A DNA stretch of 64,000 bases from Lachnospiraceae bacterium (GCA_024403515.1 JAKSRS010000005.1:1-64000), one strand, 5' to 3'; counted from the stretch's first letter, positions 9,671 through 19,013 are shown. The notes: generated by a model not told the origin, from the letters alone. Numbers and translations are program-made.

Positions 9671-10392
9671 TATTCCTCCTCCAAAACCTTTCCGAATCTT
9701 CGAGTTCTTTTAGCATAGGCCTCACAGGCAAGTCGTAATTGCTCTTTATCAAAGTCAGGCCATGCAACATCTGTTACATAGATTTCAGAATAAGAAATCT
9801 GCCAAAGAAGGAAGTTTGAAATACGAAGTTCACCACAGGTACGAACAAGTAAATCAGGATCAGGATATCCTGATGTATCAAGCGCATCCGAAATCATCTC
9901 TTCGTCAATATCAGAAGGATCAATGATGCCTTCTTTAACCTTACCGGCGATATCAGTTACCGCACGTCTGATTTCATCTCTTGAACCATAGTTAATGGCG
10001 ATTGTAAACTTAAGTCCTGTGTAATCTTTGGTTGCTTCTTCAAGATCTGCAATGCTCTTTTGGATATCATCATCAAGTCTTGTCTTGTCACCGATTACAC
10101 GAACCTTCATGTTATTCTTGGAGGCACGCTGAATACAGGTTTTCATGTAGTTTCTAAGAAGCGTCATAAGCTGCGAAACTTCATCATCAGGTCTTGACCA
10201 GTTTTCAGTAGAAAAAGCATATACTGTAAGGTATTCAATACCCATGTTGTATGCATCTTCACAAATCTGCTCTACAGTCTTAGCACCCTGAATGTGACCA
10301 TAGCTTCTAGGCATCTTTCTTGCCTTGGCCCATCTTCCGTTTCCATCCATTATTATTGCCACATGGCGTGGTACATTCTTTACTTCTTCCAT
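9670..10392 (-). CDS. uppS: Undecaprenyl diphosphate synthase
   Basis: This cis-prenyltransferase makes the C55 carrier used for peptidoglycan and for the polysaccharides encoded further up this window. Typical segments are present: IIMDGNGRWA with the catalytic Asp, the YAFSTENW helix, and DPDLLVRTCGELRISNFL with the substrate-binding arginines. An in-frame GTG exists seven codons upstream but lacks a ribosome site. The ATG at 10390-10392 has AAAGG a few bases before it, so I take that (240 residues). It overlaps cdsA by one base. Confidence 0.95.
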   Translation of the reverse strand: MEEVKNVPRHVAIIMDGNGRWAKARKMPRSYGHIQGAKTVEQICEDAYNMGIEYLTVYAFSTENWSRPDDEVSQLMTLLRNYMKTCIQRASKNNMKVRVIGDKTRLDDDIQKSIADLEEATKDYTGLKFTIAINYGSRDEIRRAVTDIAGKVKEGIIDPSDIDEEMISDALDTSGYPDPDLLVRTCGELRISNFLLWQISYSEIYVTDVAWPDFDKEQLRLACEAYAKRTRRFGKVLEEE

Positions 10393-10471
10393 CTTAACCT
10401 TTAATCCATTCACTGATAGTGTCTGGACTTATTCCTTTCTCCAAGGTTTTACCGATACACAAATACACAAA

Positions 10472-10502
10472 ATGGGCAGGTAATGAACATGTCACCCTGC
10501 CC
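10472..10502 (-). terminator. Hairpin between frr and uppS
   Basis: GGGCAGG (10474-10480) pairs with CCTGCCC (10496-10502). The T-run is clearer on the plus side than on the minus side, so it may only weaken read-through from frr into uppS. It may mark the boundary between the pyrH-frr unit and the uppS-polC unit. Confidence 0.5.
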
Positions 10503-10534
10503 TTTTTATAATATTTTTTCTTAATTCTAACGCA

Positions 10535-11086
10535 TCAAACTTTAAGGATATCTGTTGATTTTTCTTCACAAGCTGAATCAATTTCCTTGATGAACTTATC
10601 AGTCATCTTCTGAAGTTCATCTTCAAGCTTCTTGATTTCATCTTCAGAAACATCTGTCTTGGCAAGCTTCTTAAATGCATCGTTACCATCACGACGGATG
10701 TTACGGATAGCTACCTTGCAGTCTTCACCCTTCTTCTTAACGTCCTTTACAAGTTCCTTACGTCTTTCCTCTGTAAGTTCAGGGAAAACAAGACGGATTA
10801 CTGAACCATCGTTAGAAGGTGTAATACCTACTTCTGAAGACATAATAGCCTTTTCGATATCTTTAATAAGAGATTTCTCCCAGGGAGCAATCTGAATAAT
10901 TCTGGGTTCGGGAACTGTAATGTTACCAACCTGCGCTACAGGTGTAGGTGTTCCATAATAATCAACGCGAACCTTATCAAGTACGTGAGGATTAGCTCGT
11001 CCTGCACGAATTGTCGCAAATTCTGATGTCATGAAGTCAAATGCTTTCTGCATTTTCTCCTGATACTGTTCTACTCTTGAATCCAT
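10535..11086 (-). CDS. frr: Ribosome recycling factor
   Basis: It splits the post-termination ribosome together with EF-G. The tRNA-shaped family is clear: FATIRAGRANP at the N-terminus, then PEPRIIQIAPWEKS and GKxV-like helix segments with many charged residues. An upstream in-frame TTG exists, but the GGAGG ribosome site overlaps that stretch and points to the ATG at 11084-11086, giving 183 residues, close to the usual 185. It follows pyrH by 18 bp, the standard pyrH-frr pairing. Confidence 0.97.
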   Translation of the reverse strand: MDSRVEQYQEKMQKAFDFMTSEFATIRAGRANPHVLDKVRVDYYGTPTPVAQVGNITVPEPRIIQIAPWEKSLIKDIEKAIMSSEVGITPSNDGSVIRLVFPELTEERRKELVKDVKKKGEDCKVAIRNIRRDGNDAFKKLAKTDVSEDEIKKLEDELQKMTDKFIKEIDSACEEKSTDILKV

Positions 11087-11104
11087 ATTTGGGTCCTCCA
11101 ACTA

Positions 11105-11794
11105 TTATACTGTTACTCTTGTACCATTAAACTTGCCGCTTAATGCCTTAACAATGCTGTTTTCTTCATTAAGATCAAATACAAGGAATGGAACTTTATT
11201 ATCTCTTGCCATTACGCTGGCTGTTGAATCTACAACCTTAAGATCGCGCTTTACAACTTCCTCTAATGAGATTTCATCAAATCTCTTGGCATTAGGATTT
11301 TTAGCGGGGTCATCGTCATACACACCATCAATTGACTTGGCAAGAAGAACTGACTCGGCTTCAATTTCAATTGCACGAAGAACAACTCCCATATCGGTTG
11401 AGAAATAAGGATGTCCTGTACCACCTGCAAAGAATACTACCTTACCTTCTTTAAAGCACTCAACAGCAGTATCTTTACTAAACTGCTTTGTAAATGTTGA
11501 GCAGATAAAAGGTGTGAGAATTTCAGTCTTCATTCCTACTGATCTGAAAATTTCAGATACATATAAGCAGTTCATAACAGTCGCAAGCATACCAATCTGA
11601 TCGGCTTTTACACGATCAATGTTCTCGCTTGAACGACCTCTCCAGAAGTTTCCACCACCAATTACGATACCAACTTCATTGTCCTTGGAAATCTGTAAAA
11701 CCTGAAGAGCAACCTTTTTAACAGTTTCTTCATCAAAGCCTGTTTTCTTGGGGCCGGCTAATGCTTCACCACTTAACTTTAATATAATACGCAT
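11105..11794 (-). CDS. pyrH: UMP kinase
   Basis: It phosphorylates UMP to UDP with ATP, the first step from UMP to all pyrimidine nucleotides. The amino-acid-kinase fold is evident: LKLSGEAL at the start, IVIGGGNFWRG for substrate binding, ATVMNCL, FFAGGTGHPYFSTDM, and a C-terminal DLN. At 229 residues it is a little shorter than most (about 240). GGTGA precedes the ATG. The rpsB-tsf genes that often precede pyrH are absent. A bactofilin gene ends 33 bp upstream instead. Confidence 0.96.
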   Translation of the reverse strand: MRIILKLSGEALAGPKKTGFDEETVKKVALQVLQISKDNEVGIVIGGGNFWRGRSSENIDRVKADQIGMLATVMNCLYVSEIFRSVGMKTEILTPFICSTFTKQFSKDTAVECFKEGKVVFFAGGTGHPYFSTDMGVVLRAIEIEAESVLLAKSIDGVYDDDPAKNPNAKRFDEISLEEVVKRDLKVVDSTASVMARDNKVPFLVFDLNEENSIVKALSGKFNGTRVTV

Positions 11795-11827
11795 AACAAT
11801 TTCACCAATCTATTACTTATTTTTTAA

Positions 11828-12508
11828 TTATTTCTTATTCTTCTTGAATTCTTCAAAGAAGCTTGAAGGACTAACATCAGCGTAGCACTGTGAGCAGACA
11901 CCTTCGATAACGGCACCATTGTTAATCTGAACTGATTTGGACTTAATGTTACCCATTACAATAGCAGATGTATCAAGAATAACTGGTCCCTTAACATCGA
12001 TATCACCCTTTACAGCACCGGCGATAACTGCGCTTGTAGCAAAGATGTTACCGATAATAACTGAGCTCTGTCCAATCTTGATTGAACCTGTTGAATTTAC
12101 TTCACCGGTAATCTTAGCGTTTTCAGCATATACTTCAGCAGCCTTAGAATCACCTTCAATAGAACCTGTGATATTAAGTTTACCGCTAATTACGATATTA
12201 CCCTTAATTGTTCCAAGAAGTTCCATGTTGCCTGCAGATGAAATATCACCTGTGATAGTCATACCCTTTGTAATTACGGCTGTTTCATCGCTTGCCATAA
12301 ATACATCCATTTTCTTGGGCTCAAAAGAAGGCTTTGCAGGAGCTGATTCCTTCTTAACCTCTTCATCAACAATATTTAATAATGCATCAAGATCAATTTC
12401 TTCCTTATTAGCTTCAACAGCAGCTTCAGCCTCATTTACTTCATTTTCAGGTGAAGTTTCGTTTACAGCCTGTGAAAGGTCCTCTTTCAAGTCTGAGAAA
12501 AATCCCAT
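11828..12508 (-). CDS. Bactofilin (polymer-forming cytoskeletal protein)
   Basis: Bactofilins form filaments from a right-handed beta-helix and help place wall enzymes or shape the cell. Residues 1-75 are acidic and probably disordered. From about 80 to 205 there is a run of short repeats with alternating hydrophobic residues and glycines (ITGDISS, GTIKGNIVISGKLN, GSIEG, GNIF, GAVKGDIDVKG, GNIKSKSV), as in the DUF583 core. A CSQC pair lies near residue 205, and the tail is basic. No membrane segment is present, so it is cytoplasmic. ACGGAGGA precedes the ATG. Its place upstream of pyrH-frr and downstream of a wall deacetylase suggests a link to wall synthesis. Confidence 0.9.
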   Translation of the reverse strand: MGFFSDLKEDLSQAVNETSPENEVNEAEAAVEANKEEIDLDALLNIVDEEVKKESAPAKPSFEPKKMDVFMASDETAVITKGMTITGDISSAGNMELLGTIKGNIVISGKLNITGSIEGDSKAAEVYAENAKITGEVNSTGSIKIGQSSVIIGNIFATSAVIAGAVKGDIDVKGPVILDTSAIVMGNIKSKSVQINNGAVIEGVCSQCYADVSPSSFFEEFKKNKK

Positions 12509-12579
12509 GTTCCTAATCCTCCGTTTTATCTTTAAAGTTATATAGTTTCTATAAACAAATCCTGTGGATTTATTATCAA

Positions 12580-13563
12580 TTAATCATCAAGATGAATGTG
12601 CTGAATCGGGTTAGTCTCTTCAGTAATAGGAAGAATAACCGTCTTCTCCATGGACTGAATATACTCAATAATCTCAGGCAACGCTTCCACTGTTGTTACC
12701 TTAGAAGCCGTATCATGCATAAGCACAACCGCCTGACTGTAATTTTCAAGATCCTTGGTTACGTTTGCGAAAATCTGATTCTTTGAAGGAATCGGCTTAC
12801 TCGCGTCCTGAGACGAAATATTCCAGTCGTGATATGAAATACCGTTGTCCTTAAGGATCTTTCCGAACTCTCTCATATCAATCGAGCTTACCTTGTTGGA
12901 GCTTCCTCCAGGAAAACGATAAAGAGTAGACTGTACACCGGTTACCATATATAAAAGGTCCTGAAGCTTTTTAGTATCAGCCCAAAATTCTTCTTTACCC
13001 GCATATACTACAGAATACTCATGAGTACAGGAATGCATTCCAATTGAATGTCCTTCATCAACTATTCTTCTGTATAACGCTTCATTATCTCGACCACTTT
13101 TATATATAACAAAGAAAGTGGCTTTTACATCATATTCCTTCAGAATATCAAGTATCGCATCAGTATTGCTGCTGGGGCCATCATCAAAGGTCAAATATAC
13201 CTTTCGATAACCGTCATACAACTCTTCTAAAGACAAATCATCAAAATCCATCGGTATCTGATCATTGAGTATGATTTGGTCCAGTTTATCTTTACTATCC
13301 TCTTCTATAGCACTCTGCTGTTGCGCCTGATCAATCTTGCCTATTTCAAAATTAAGACGCTCATTTTCTTCACCATATTCCTGTAACTGCTCCCGGGTCT
13401 TTATAACCTCAGTCCGTAAAGCATGTATTCTTATGGCAAGCAAAAGAACGACTACCCATGGCAAAATGTACCCGGCTCTGCGACAAAATCGGATAATCTT
13501 TTTAAGACGTTCAACTCGTTTTCTGCGGGAATCCTGATAGTTTTTATTTTCCTCATCAGTCAT
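12580..13563 (-). CDS. Membrane-anchored polysaccharide deacetylase (NodB domain)
   Basis: It is expected to remove N-acetyl groups from peptidoglycan or another surface glycan. One membrane helix (about 33-48) follows a basic cytoplasmic start. A coiled coil (about 50-90) comes next, then the NodB domain from about 120. All five catalytic motifs are visible: TFDDGP, HSCTH, RFPGGS, DWN and LMHD. The open frame begins two codons earlier, but GGTGA is correctly spaced only for the ATG at 13561-13563, so I chose that. Substrate is not decided by sequence. Peptidoglycan GlcNAc or MurNAc is most likely given the bactofilin next door. Confidence 0.9.
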   Translation of the reverse strand: MTDEENKNYQDSRRKRVERLKKIIRFCRRAGYILPWVVVLLLAIRIHALRTEVIKTREQLQEYGEENERLNFEIGKIDQAQQQSAIEEDSKDKLDQIILNDQIPMDFDDLSLEELYDGYRKVYLTFDDGPSSNTDAILDILKEYDVKATFFVIYKSGRDNEALYRRIVDEGHSIGMHSCTHEYSVVYAGKEEFWADTKKLQDLLYMVTGVQSTLYRFPGGSSNKVSSIDMREFGKILKDNGISYHDWNISSQDASKPIPSKNQIFANVTKDLENYSQAVVLMHDTASKVTTVEALPEIIEYIQSMEKTVILPITEETNPIQHIHLDD

Positions 13564-13607
13564 TAGCATTCACCGTAAAAATTTCATTCACACAGAGTTC
13601 ATTTTAC

Positions 13608-13636
13608 CATATAAAATCTACATTTAAAACTAACAA
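13608..13636 (-). promoter_or_regulatory. Candidate promoter of the deacetylase-bactofilin unit
   Basis: On the minus strand TTGTTA, 17 bases and TATATG precede the deacetylase start by about 45 bp. The -10 matches consensus at four of six positions. Confidence 0.4.
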
Positions 13637-13648
13637 AAGAATATTTTT

Positions 13649-15928
13649 TTACTCTCTCTTGTATCCGTTAATATCAAGAGTCTGACCTTTTCTAAGTGTA
13701 ATCTCACGATCTCCGTTTTCAAGCGAATATCCCTTAGGGCACACTATACGGACATCCTTGTTTCCAAGGTTAACAAGTGTGGCTCTGATCCACTCACCTT
13801 CTTTTTCCAAAAACTTGATACAAACATTGTTTCTGGCCTGTAAGCCCTTGATGCAGACATAAGGAAGTTTGTCGCATAAAACAGGAAGAAGTTCAATCTT
13901 GTCCATGTCTGAATATGCAAACATTTCATAAGCTGCTGCAGTAATTCCAAGGTTGGCATCCATCTGGAAAAGAGAATGCTCGTTGTGGCCTGTAAATAGG
14001 TTATCAAGTGTGAACTTGGTTATAAGTCTGTTGAGTGCAAGATACCAAAGATTATCATCTTTAAGTCTTGCACTTATATTGGCAAGATGTGCAAGTCCCC
14101 ATCCCGAAATCGCATCTACACCATCTAAAAGTCTATACTTGGTCGCGCTGTGGCACGCTTCAAGCAAGGCATCATTTCCATCGGACAAAGCTTCGTGTCC
14201 CGGAAATACCATATAAAGGTGTGATGAGTGTCTGTGATGATAATCATCCTTAAAGATTTCAGGAATCCATTCCTTAAGGGCTCCATCTTCATTTACTGCA
14301 TAATCAGGAAGGTTTGAAAGTTCTTCCTGCCATTTTTCAATATTTTCTTCTTCGATATCAAGTATCTTGCAGGCATTAATTAGGTTTGTATAAACCTCTC
14401 TTGCAATGGCAACATCCATCGTTGAATTGATTGCAGTAGGCGAATCATTTCCAAGAGGAGTATTTTCAGGTGAATAAGACGGGATAAACTCGTATTTTCC
14501 GTCCGCTCCTACCTGCATGAAGTCTTCATAGAAAAGAACAACGTCCTTCCAGAATTTAACACCTCTTTGAAGAATGTTTTTATCAAGAGTGTATTCATAA
14601 TAATCTTCATATACCTGAGATAACCAGCCCGCTCCTGCTGTCCAAAAGCACATAGGCCAGGGCATTCCGAAATGACGAAGATTTCCATCTGACGATACTC
14701 TGGGTGCACTAAAGATTCCGCGACAGCCATAATATGCCATTGCGTTCTTTCTAAAGTCTTCCACATAGCTTTCGAGCCAGTCGAAATAGTTTCTTGCAAA
14801 TTCAGGGAAGTCGCCGGGAAGAACCTGCCACATCATCATCTGAATATTTTCATCCAATGTGTAGTCTGAACTCCAGGGAGGTGTGGGGGTTCCGTTCCAT
14901 ACGCCCTGAAGGTTTGGAGGCAGGGTTCCGAAACTTGAAATTTCAAGGTATCGACCCATGTCTACCATTCTTTCAAAGAATTCAGGCGCAAGAGAATCCT
15001 TACTCATTTCTCTAAGTTCATCGTTTGTATAAGCGACATTACTGTCACTGAAGTTTACGGTTACACGATTAAACATCTCACGATGAATGATAACGTGTTC
15101 CTTTAAAAGTTCATCATAGCTATCGGGGGCATTTTCAAGATTTCTAAGTACCGCAAGTCTTGTTGCCTCTGCTTTCTTGCCCTTCCATGGAGCAAGCGTA
15201 TAAAGAATTACAACCTTGTTGGTCTTAGAAATGTAAAAACCGTTTCCTGAAGTATATGCTGACTTCTGGCTTGCGTCACAGATAATCTGTGCCATCGATA
15301 AATAACCGGATTCATCTTCGCTATGAGTCACTACGGAAAATAAGCAGTCACCTTCGCAGAAATGATTAGGCTCTTCAATGTGGGCTGCATTTTCATTTTC
15401 CTGTAAGGATATGTCAAAAGAAAACTTTTCTTTATTATTTGTAGATATCTCAATTGCCAAAAGGTTACGGCTTCTTGAAATGAAACTCCTTCGGCAGAAT
15501 TCTGTCTTTCCAACCTTATAAGTTACAATCGCTTCACCTGTAGTAAAGTCAAGAATCTGATCGTAATCCTCGGCCTTTCCTGCTTCCATATCGATATGAA
15601 GTTCACTTGCAGTTTCAAAGGGATTGGGCCAGATCATGAAATCTTTAGGGCATCCATCCTCTTCAAGACCATCGATATAGTAACGGGTCGCCGCCTCATA
15701 TTTGCCTTCACGAATCATCTTTCTTGTTTCTGCAAGTCTTGGAAATCCGTTAAAAGGACGGGACTCATTATTTTCAGGAAGAGGTAAATAAAGTTCTTCG
15801 TGGTTTGTAATATACACTTCCGAAATCGGGTCACCCATAATAAGGGCTCCCATGGTTCCGTTACCTATCGGAAGGGCCTCGTCCCAGTTTTTAGCATATG
15901 AGGTTCTGTGCAATCCTTTAAAATTCAT
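13649..15928 (-). CDS. GH95-family glycoside hydrolase (alpha-L-fucosidase-like)
   Basis: GH95 enzymes release alpha-1,2-L-fucose, or in some members alpha-L-galactose, from glycans. The N-terminus has ALPIGNGTMGALI, typical of the family's N-terminal beta domain. The (alpha/alpha)6 barrel shows QGVWN, YGCRGIF, HHRHSSHLY and FQMDANLG, all GH95 landmarks. At 759 residues it is full length. There is no signal peptide, so it acts inside the cell on imported oligosaccharides. AAAGGGAC precedes the ATG. It lies between the deacetylase and the flavoprotein gene with no transporter next to it. Fucosidase versus galactosidase cannot be settled here. Confidence 0.85.
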   Translation of the reverse strand: MNFKGLHRTSYAKNWDEALPIGNGTMGALIMGDPISEVYITNHEELYLPLPENNESRPFNGFPRLAETRKMIREGKYEAATRYYIDGLEEDGCPKDFMIWPNPFETASELHIDMEAGKAEDYDQILDFTTGEAIVTYKVGKTEFCRRSFISRSRNLLAIEISTNNKEKFSFDISLQENENAAHIEEPNHFCEGDCLFSVVTHSEDESGYLSMAQIICDASQKSAYTSGNGFYISKTNKVVILYTLAPWKGKKAEATRLAVLRNLENAPDSYDELLKEHVIIHREMFNRVTVNFSDSNVAYTNDELREMSKDSLAPEFFERMVDMGRYLEISSFGTLPPNLQGVWNGTPTPPWSSDYTLDENIQMMMWQVLPGDFPEFARNYFDWLESYVEDFRKNAMAYYGCRGIFSAPRVSSDGNLRHFGMPWPMCFWTAGAGWLSQVYEDYYEYTLDKNILQRGVKFWKDVVLFYEDFMQVGADGKYEFIPSYSPENTPLGNDSPTAINSTMDVAIAREVYTNLINACKILDIEEENIEKWQEELSNLPDYAVNEDGALKEWIPEIFKDDYHHRHSSHLYMVFPGHEALSDGNDALLEACHSATKYRLLDGVDAISGWGLAHLANISARLKDDNLWYLALNRLITKFTLDNLFTGHNEHSLFQMDANLGITAAAYEMFAYSDMDKIELLPVLCDKLPYVCIKGLQARNNVCIKFLEKEGEWIRATLVNLGNKDVRIVCPKGYSLENGDREITLRKGQTLDINGYKRE

Positions 15929-15981
15929 TTTCTTTTGTCCCTTTTACATATTTTCAAAAGTTTTTAAGCCAGCCGGGCTTA

Positions 15982-17352
15982 TTACATATTTTCAAGAATT
16001 TTTCTTGCTACGTAAACACCACTTGCCGATGCATGTGAAAGTGAGTGTGTTACGCCACTACCGTCGCCGATAATGTAAAGACCCTTGTACTCGGTTTCAA
16101 GATTTTCATCAAGCTTAACCTGCATATTGTAGAACTTAACTTCAACACCATATAAGAGTGTGTCTTCGTTGGCTGTACCGGGTGCAATCTTATCGAGTGC
16201 GTGAATCATTTCAACAATACCGTCGAGAATTCTCTTGGGAAGAACAAGGCTTAAATCGCCGGGTGTTGCTTCAAGAGTAGGTCTTACAGTGCCTTCTTCA
16301 ATTCTCTTTCTGTTACTTCTACGTCCACGTTCCATATCACCGAAACGCTGTACAATTACGCCACCACCGAGCATATTGGATAATCTGGCGATACTTTCAC
16401 CGTATCCGTTACTATCCTTAAAAGGCTCGCTAAAGTGCTTGGAAACCAAAAGTGCGAAGTTTGTATTGTCTGTTTTCTTTTCAGGGTCTTCAAAAGAATG
16501 ACCGTTAACTGTTACGATACCATTAGTATTTTCGTTTACAACGATACCGTGAGGGTTCATGCAGAAGGTTCTTACCGCATCCTCGTACTTTTCTGTACGA
16601 TATACAATCTTACTTTCATACAGTGAATCTGTAAGATGTGAGAAAATAACAGCGGGAAGTTCTACACGAACACCGATATCAACGCGGTTTGAAAGAGTTG
16701 ATATATTAAGCGACTTGCAGACCTCTTCCATCCACTTGCTACCGCTTCGGCCAACTGAGACGATACACTTATCGCATTCAATTTCACCATCTTTGTAGGT
16801 AACCTTAAAACCCTTATCCAAAGCTTCGATAGTTTCTACAGGTGTGTGGAAGTAAAAATCTGCGTAATCTTTAAGTTCTGCATATATATTTTCTAACACA
16901 ACGTAATTAATGTCTGTACCGAGATGACGAACGCTTGCATCTAAAAGTGTAAGCTTGTTCTGCATACAAATCTTCTTAAACTCGCTGCCGGCTGTTGAAT
17001 ACATCTTGGTGCCTTCTCCCCCATGAGACATATTAATGTCATCAACATATTTCATAAGCTTGATGGCTTCATCTTTTCCAATGTATTCATATAAGGTTCC
17101 GCCAAAGTCATTGGTAATGTTGTACTTACCATCTGAGAATGCACCTGCGCCACCAAAACCGTTCATGATTGCACATGTATGGCATCCGATACATGACTTG
17201 ACCTTATCACCGTCGATGGGGCATTTACGCTTTTCAAGGGGATAACCCGCTTCAAAAACAGCAACCTTCAAATCAGGCTTTTTAATCATAAGTTCGTATG
17301 CCGAAAAAATACCACCGGGGCCGGCACCAATAATCGCTACATCATATTTCAT
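15982..17352 (-). CDS. NAD(P)/FAD-dependent oxidoreductase of the COG2509 type
   Basis: This is a soluble flavoprotein of unknown substrate. The FAD-binding loop GAGPGGIFSAYEL lies at residues 8-20. A cysteine-rich segment follows (CPIDG, then CIGCHTC at about 54-60) and a glycine-rich GFGGAGAFSDGK. The second half has GRSGSKWMEEV and a C-terminal GDGSGVTHSLSHASA that closes the FAD site. At 456 residues it is standard for this widespread clostridial family. Its start is 18 bp after the thioesterase stop, so the two are probably co-transcribed. The four cysteines could bind a metal or be redox active. The reaction is not known from sequence. Confidence 0.85.
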   Translation of the reverse strand: MKYDVAIIGAGPGGIFSAYELMIKKPDLKVAVFEAGYPLEKRKCPIDGDKVKSCIGCHTCAIMNGFGGAGAFSDGKYNITNDFGGTLYEYIGKDEAIKLMKYVDDINMSHGGEGTKMYSTAGSEFKKICMQNKLTLLDASVRHLGTDINYVVLENIYAELKDYADFYFHTPVETIEALDKGFKVTYKDGEIECDKCIVSVGRSGSKWMEEVCKSLNISTLSNRVDIGVRVELPAVIFSHLTDSLYESKIVYRTEKYEDAVRTFCMNPHGIVVNENTNGIVTVNGHSFEDPEKKTDNTNFALLVSKHFSEPFKDSNGYGESIARLSNMLGGGVIVQRFGDMERGRRSNRKRIEEGTVRPTLEATPGDLSLVLPKRILDGIVEMIHALDKIAPGTANEDTLLYGVEVKFYNMQVKLDENLETEYKGLYIIGDGSGVTHSLSHASASGVYVARKILENM

Positions 17353-17369
17353 ACCTTTTTACCTTACCC

Positions 17370-17798
17370 TTAGCCGATTGGACTTTCTGTTCTGTAGAAT
17401 GTAAAACATCCATCGTCTAAAAGCTTACCTTCCTCATTTTTTATTTCAACATTTAAAGAAACCAGATGTGCTCCGTATCTTTTAAGCTTGGCTTCACAAG
17501 TTACGTATTCTTTAACAATAGCCGGTTCCATATAATTTAAGTGACCATCTACCGTAGGAGTCAGCCTTCCGTGTGAACATGAAAGGGTTCCGGCGGTGAT
17601 ATCTGCAAGAGAATACAAAACTCCACCATGGATTGCTCCAAAGTTGTTTAAAAGTTCGTCTCTTACCGGAAGCTTAGTCATAATATAGTCTTCTCTAAGC
17701 TCCAAAAATTCTATTCCAAGCCACTGCATGTACATATCTCTTTTGTTGAGTTTTAACATCATGTCCTTGGAAACTGTAAATTTCTCGTTTTTATCCAT
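17370..17798 (-). CDS. Hotdog-fold acyl-CoA thioesterase (PaaI/YigI-like)
   Basis: It probably hydrolyses an acyl- or aryl-CoA thioester in the cytoplasm. The 142 residues have the family core NNFGAIHGGVLYSLADITAG, with the HGG and the following acidic residue that form the active site. AGGTAAG precedes the ATG. It lies between GH5 and the flavoprotein in a tight row of genes. The acyl substrate cannot be told. Confidence 0.8.
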   Translation of the reverse strand: MDKNEKFTVSKDMMLKLNKRDMYMQWLGIEFLELREDYIMTKLPVRDELLNNFGAIHGGVLYSLADITAGTLSCSHGRLTPTVDGHLNYMEPAIVKEYVTCEAKLKRYGAHLVSLNVEIKNEEGKLLDDGCFTFYRTESPIG

Positions 17799-17839
17799 TT
17801 CTTACCTGCAATTAAAAATATTCTACTAAAAACCTTCGC

Positions 17840-18874
17840 TTATAAGTATTTAATAAGTCTGTCGCGGATGCTGTCATAATGAGCATCGCTAAGTCCAAAG
17901 TTCATGCTCTTGTATGACCATACGCTTCGTCCAATACCGTACTTTTCAAACACCTTGTTAATTTCAATAAACCACTTTAAAGTGTCCTCAGGGTCCGCCT
18001 GGTCGATTACACCGTACTCACCGCAGTAAAGAATGACGCCTCTTTTATCAGCAAGTTCAACAGCTGCCTTAAAGAACTTATCAAAGAATTTCTCGCCAAA
18101 CTTTTCATTCTCATCATCACAGTAGCTAAGCATCTTGGAGTCAAGATAAGGAAGCAGTGAATTATTGGCTTCGTCCATTTCCTTGTAAGTTTTGTCAAAA
18201 GAAAGTGAGAAGTCTTCTTTCATTCCCTGAATCCACATAGCTTTCTGATGAGTAAAGATTAAAGGCTCATAGCAGTGGAAATTGTAAACAATGTTTTCAT
18301 CGTAAGGTACTAATAAATCAAGAACCGCTTCAACGCTGTTATTCCAGTAGCCACCAACAAGAATCTTAACTGTAGGTGCTATCTTACGAATTCTTTTAAT
18401 GCATTCAGTCGAGATTCTGTTCCAGGGATCACAGTAGCTTTTATCTGTAACTTCATTTAAAAGTTCAAAACAAAGCATATCTTCATACTTACCGTATCTT
18501 TGAGCAAAGTTTTCCCAGAGTCTGTAGAATCTTTCCTGAAGATCTTCGTTTTCAAAAAAGCCATTTTCGTTGTCACCTTCATAGAAAGAATAACCAAAGG
18601 TTCTGTGAAGGTCTAAAACCATATGAAGCCCGGCTTCTTTACACCATAAAATAACATTATCAATGTATTTAAAGTTTTCTTCGATATAATTTCCGTCTTT
18701 ATCTTCCACAAGTTCGTAGTCAACAGGAACTCTTATGTGATCAAGTCCCCATGACTTAATCTTCATTACATCTTCCTTCTTAAAGAAGTTATCGTAGTGC
18801 TCGATAGTATGTCTGCACTGACTTACCCAACCGCCAATATTCACACCATTCATGTAACCGTCAAAACGTTTCAT
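17840..18874 (-). CDS. GH5-family glycoside hydrolase (endoglucanase-like)
   Basis: GH5 enzymes cut beta-1,4 glucans, mannans or related chains. The TIM-barrel landmarks are present: GVNIGGW at the start, HIRVPVDY, VLDLH, then LLNEV with the acid/base Glu near 141, NFHCYEP, and CGEYGV with the nucleophile Glu near 286. There is no signal peptide, so it works on short, imported oligosaccharides. GGGAG lies seven bases before the ATG at 18872-18874, which decides against a start six codons upstream. It heads the row GH5-thioesterase-flavoprotein. Glucanase is the best guess among GH5 activities. Confidence 0.88.
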   Translation of the reverse strand: MKRFDGYMNGVNIGGWVSQCRHTIEHYDNFFKKEDVMKIKSWGLDHIRVPVDYELVEDKDGNYIEENFKYIDNVILWCKEAGLHMVLDLHRTFGYSFYEGDNENGFFENEDLQERFYRLWENFAQRYGKYEDMLCFELLNEVTDKSYCDPWNRISTECIKRIRKIAPTVKILVGGYWNNSVEAVLDLLVPYDENIVYNFHCYEPLIFTHQKAMWIQGMKEDFSLSFDKTYKEMDEANNSLLPYLDSKMLSYCDDENEKFGEKFFDKFFKAAVELADKRGVILYCGEYGVIDQADPEDTLKWFIEINKVFEKYGIGRSVWSYKSMNFGLSDAHYDSIRDRLIKYL

Positions 18875-18960
18875 ATAGTCTCCCTTCGTCATATTTATTG
18901 TTCAAATATCAAGACATTTGGTATGTGTATTTTTATAAGGACATACATCAATAATTATAA

Positions 18961-18992
18961 CAAAAAAGGACTATCTTTGGATAGTCCTTTTG
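18961..18992 (-). terminator. Intrinsic terminator of the ABC exporter pair
   Basis: GGACTATC (18968-18975) pairs with GATAGTCC (18980-18987), and the stem is extended by A/T pairs. A run of six T follows on the minus strand. It lies just beyond the stop of the ABC gene at 19014. Confidence 0.88.
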
Positions 18993-19013
18993 TAAGTGAT
19001 TTTGTATTTTGTT

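Noticed and set aside
11937-12545. A 202-residue plus-strand frame opposite the bactofilin
   Set aside because: The bactofilin repeats and ribosome site are convincing on the minus strand. The plus frame is a shadow made by the repeat pattern.
15944-15996. Short direct repeat TTACATATTTTCAA at the flavoprotein 3' end
   Set aside because: It is 14 bp, AT-rich and probably a local duplication. No element or stem is linked to it.
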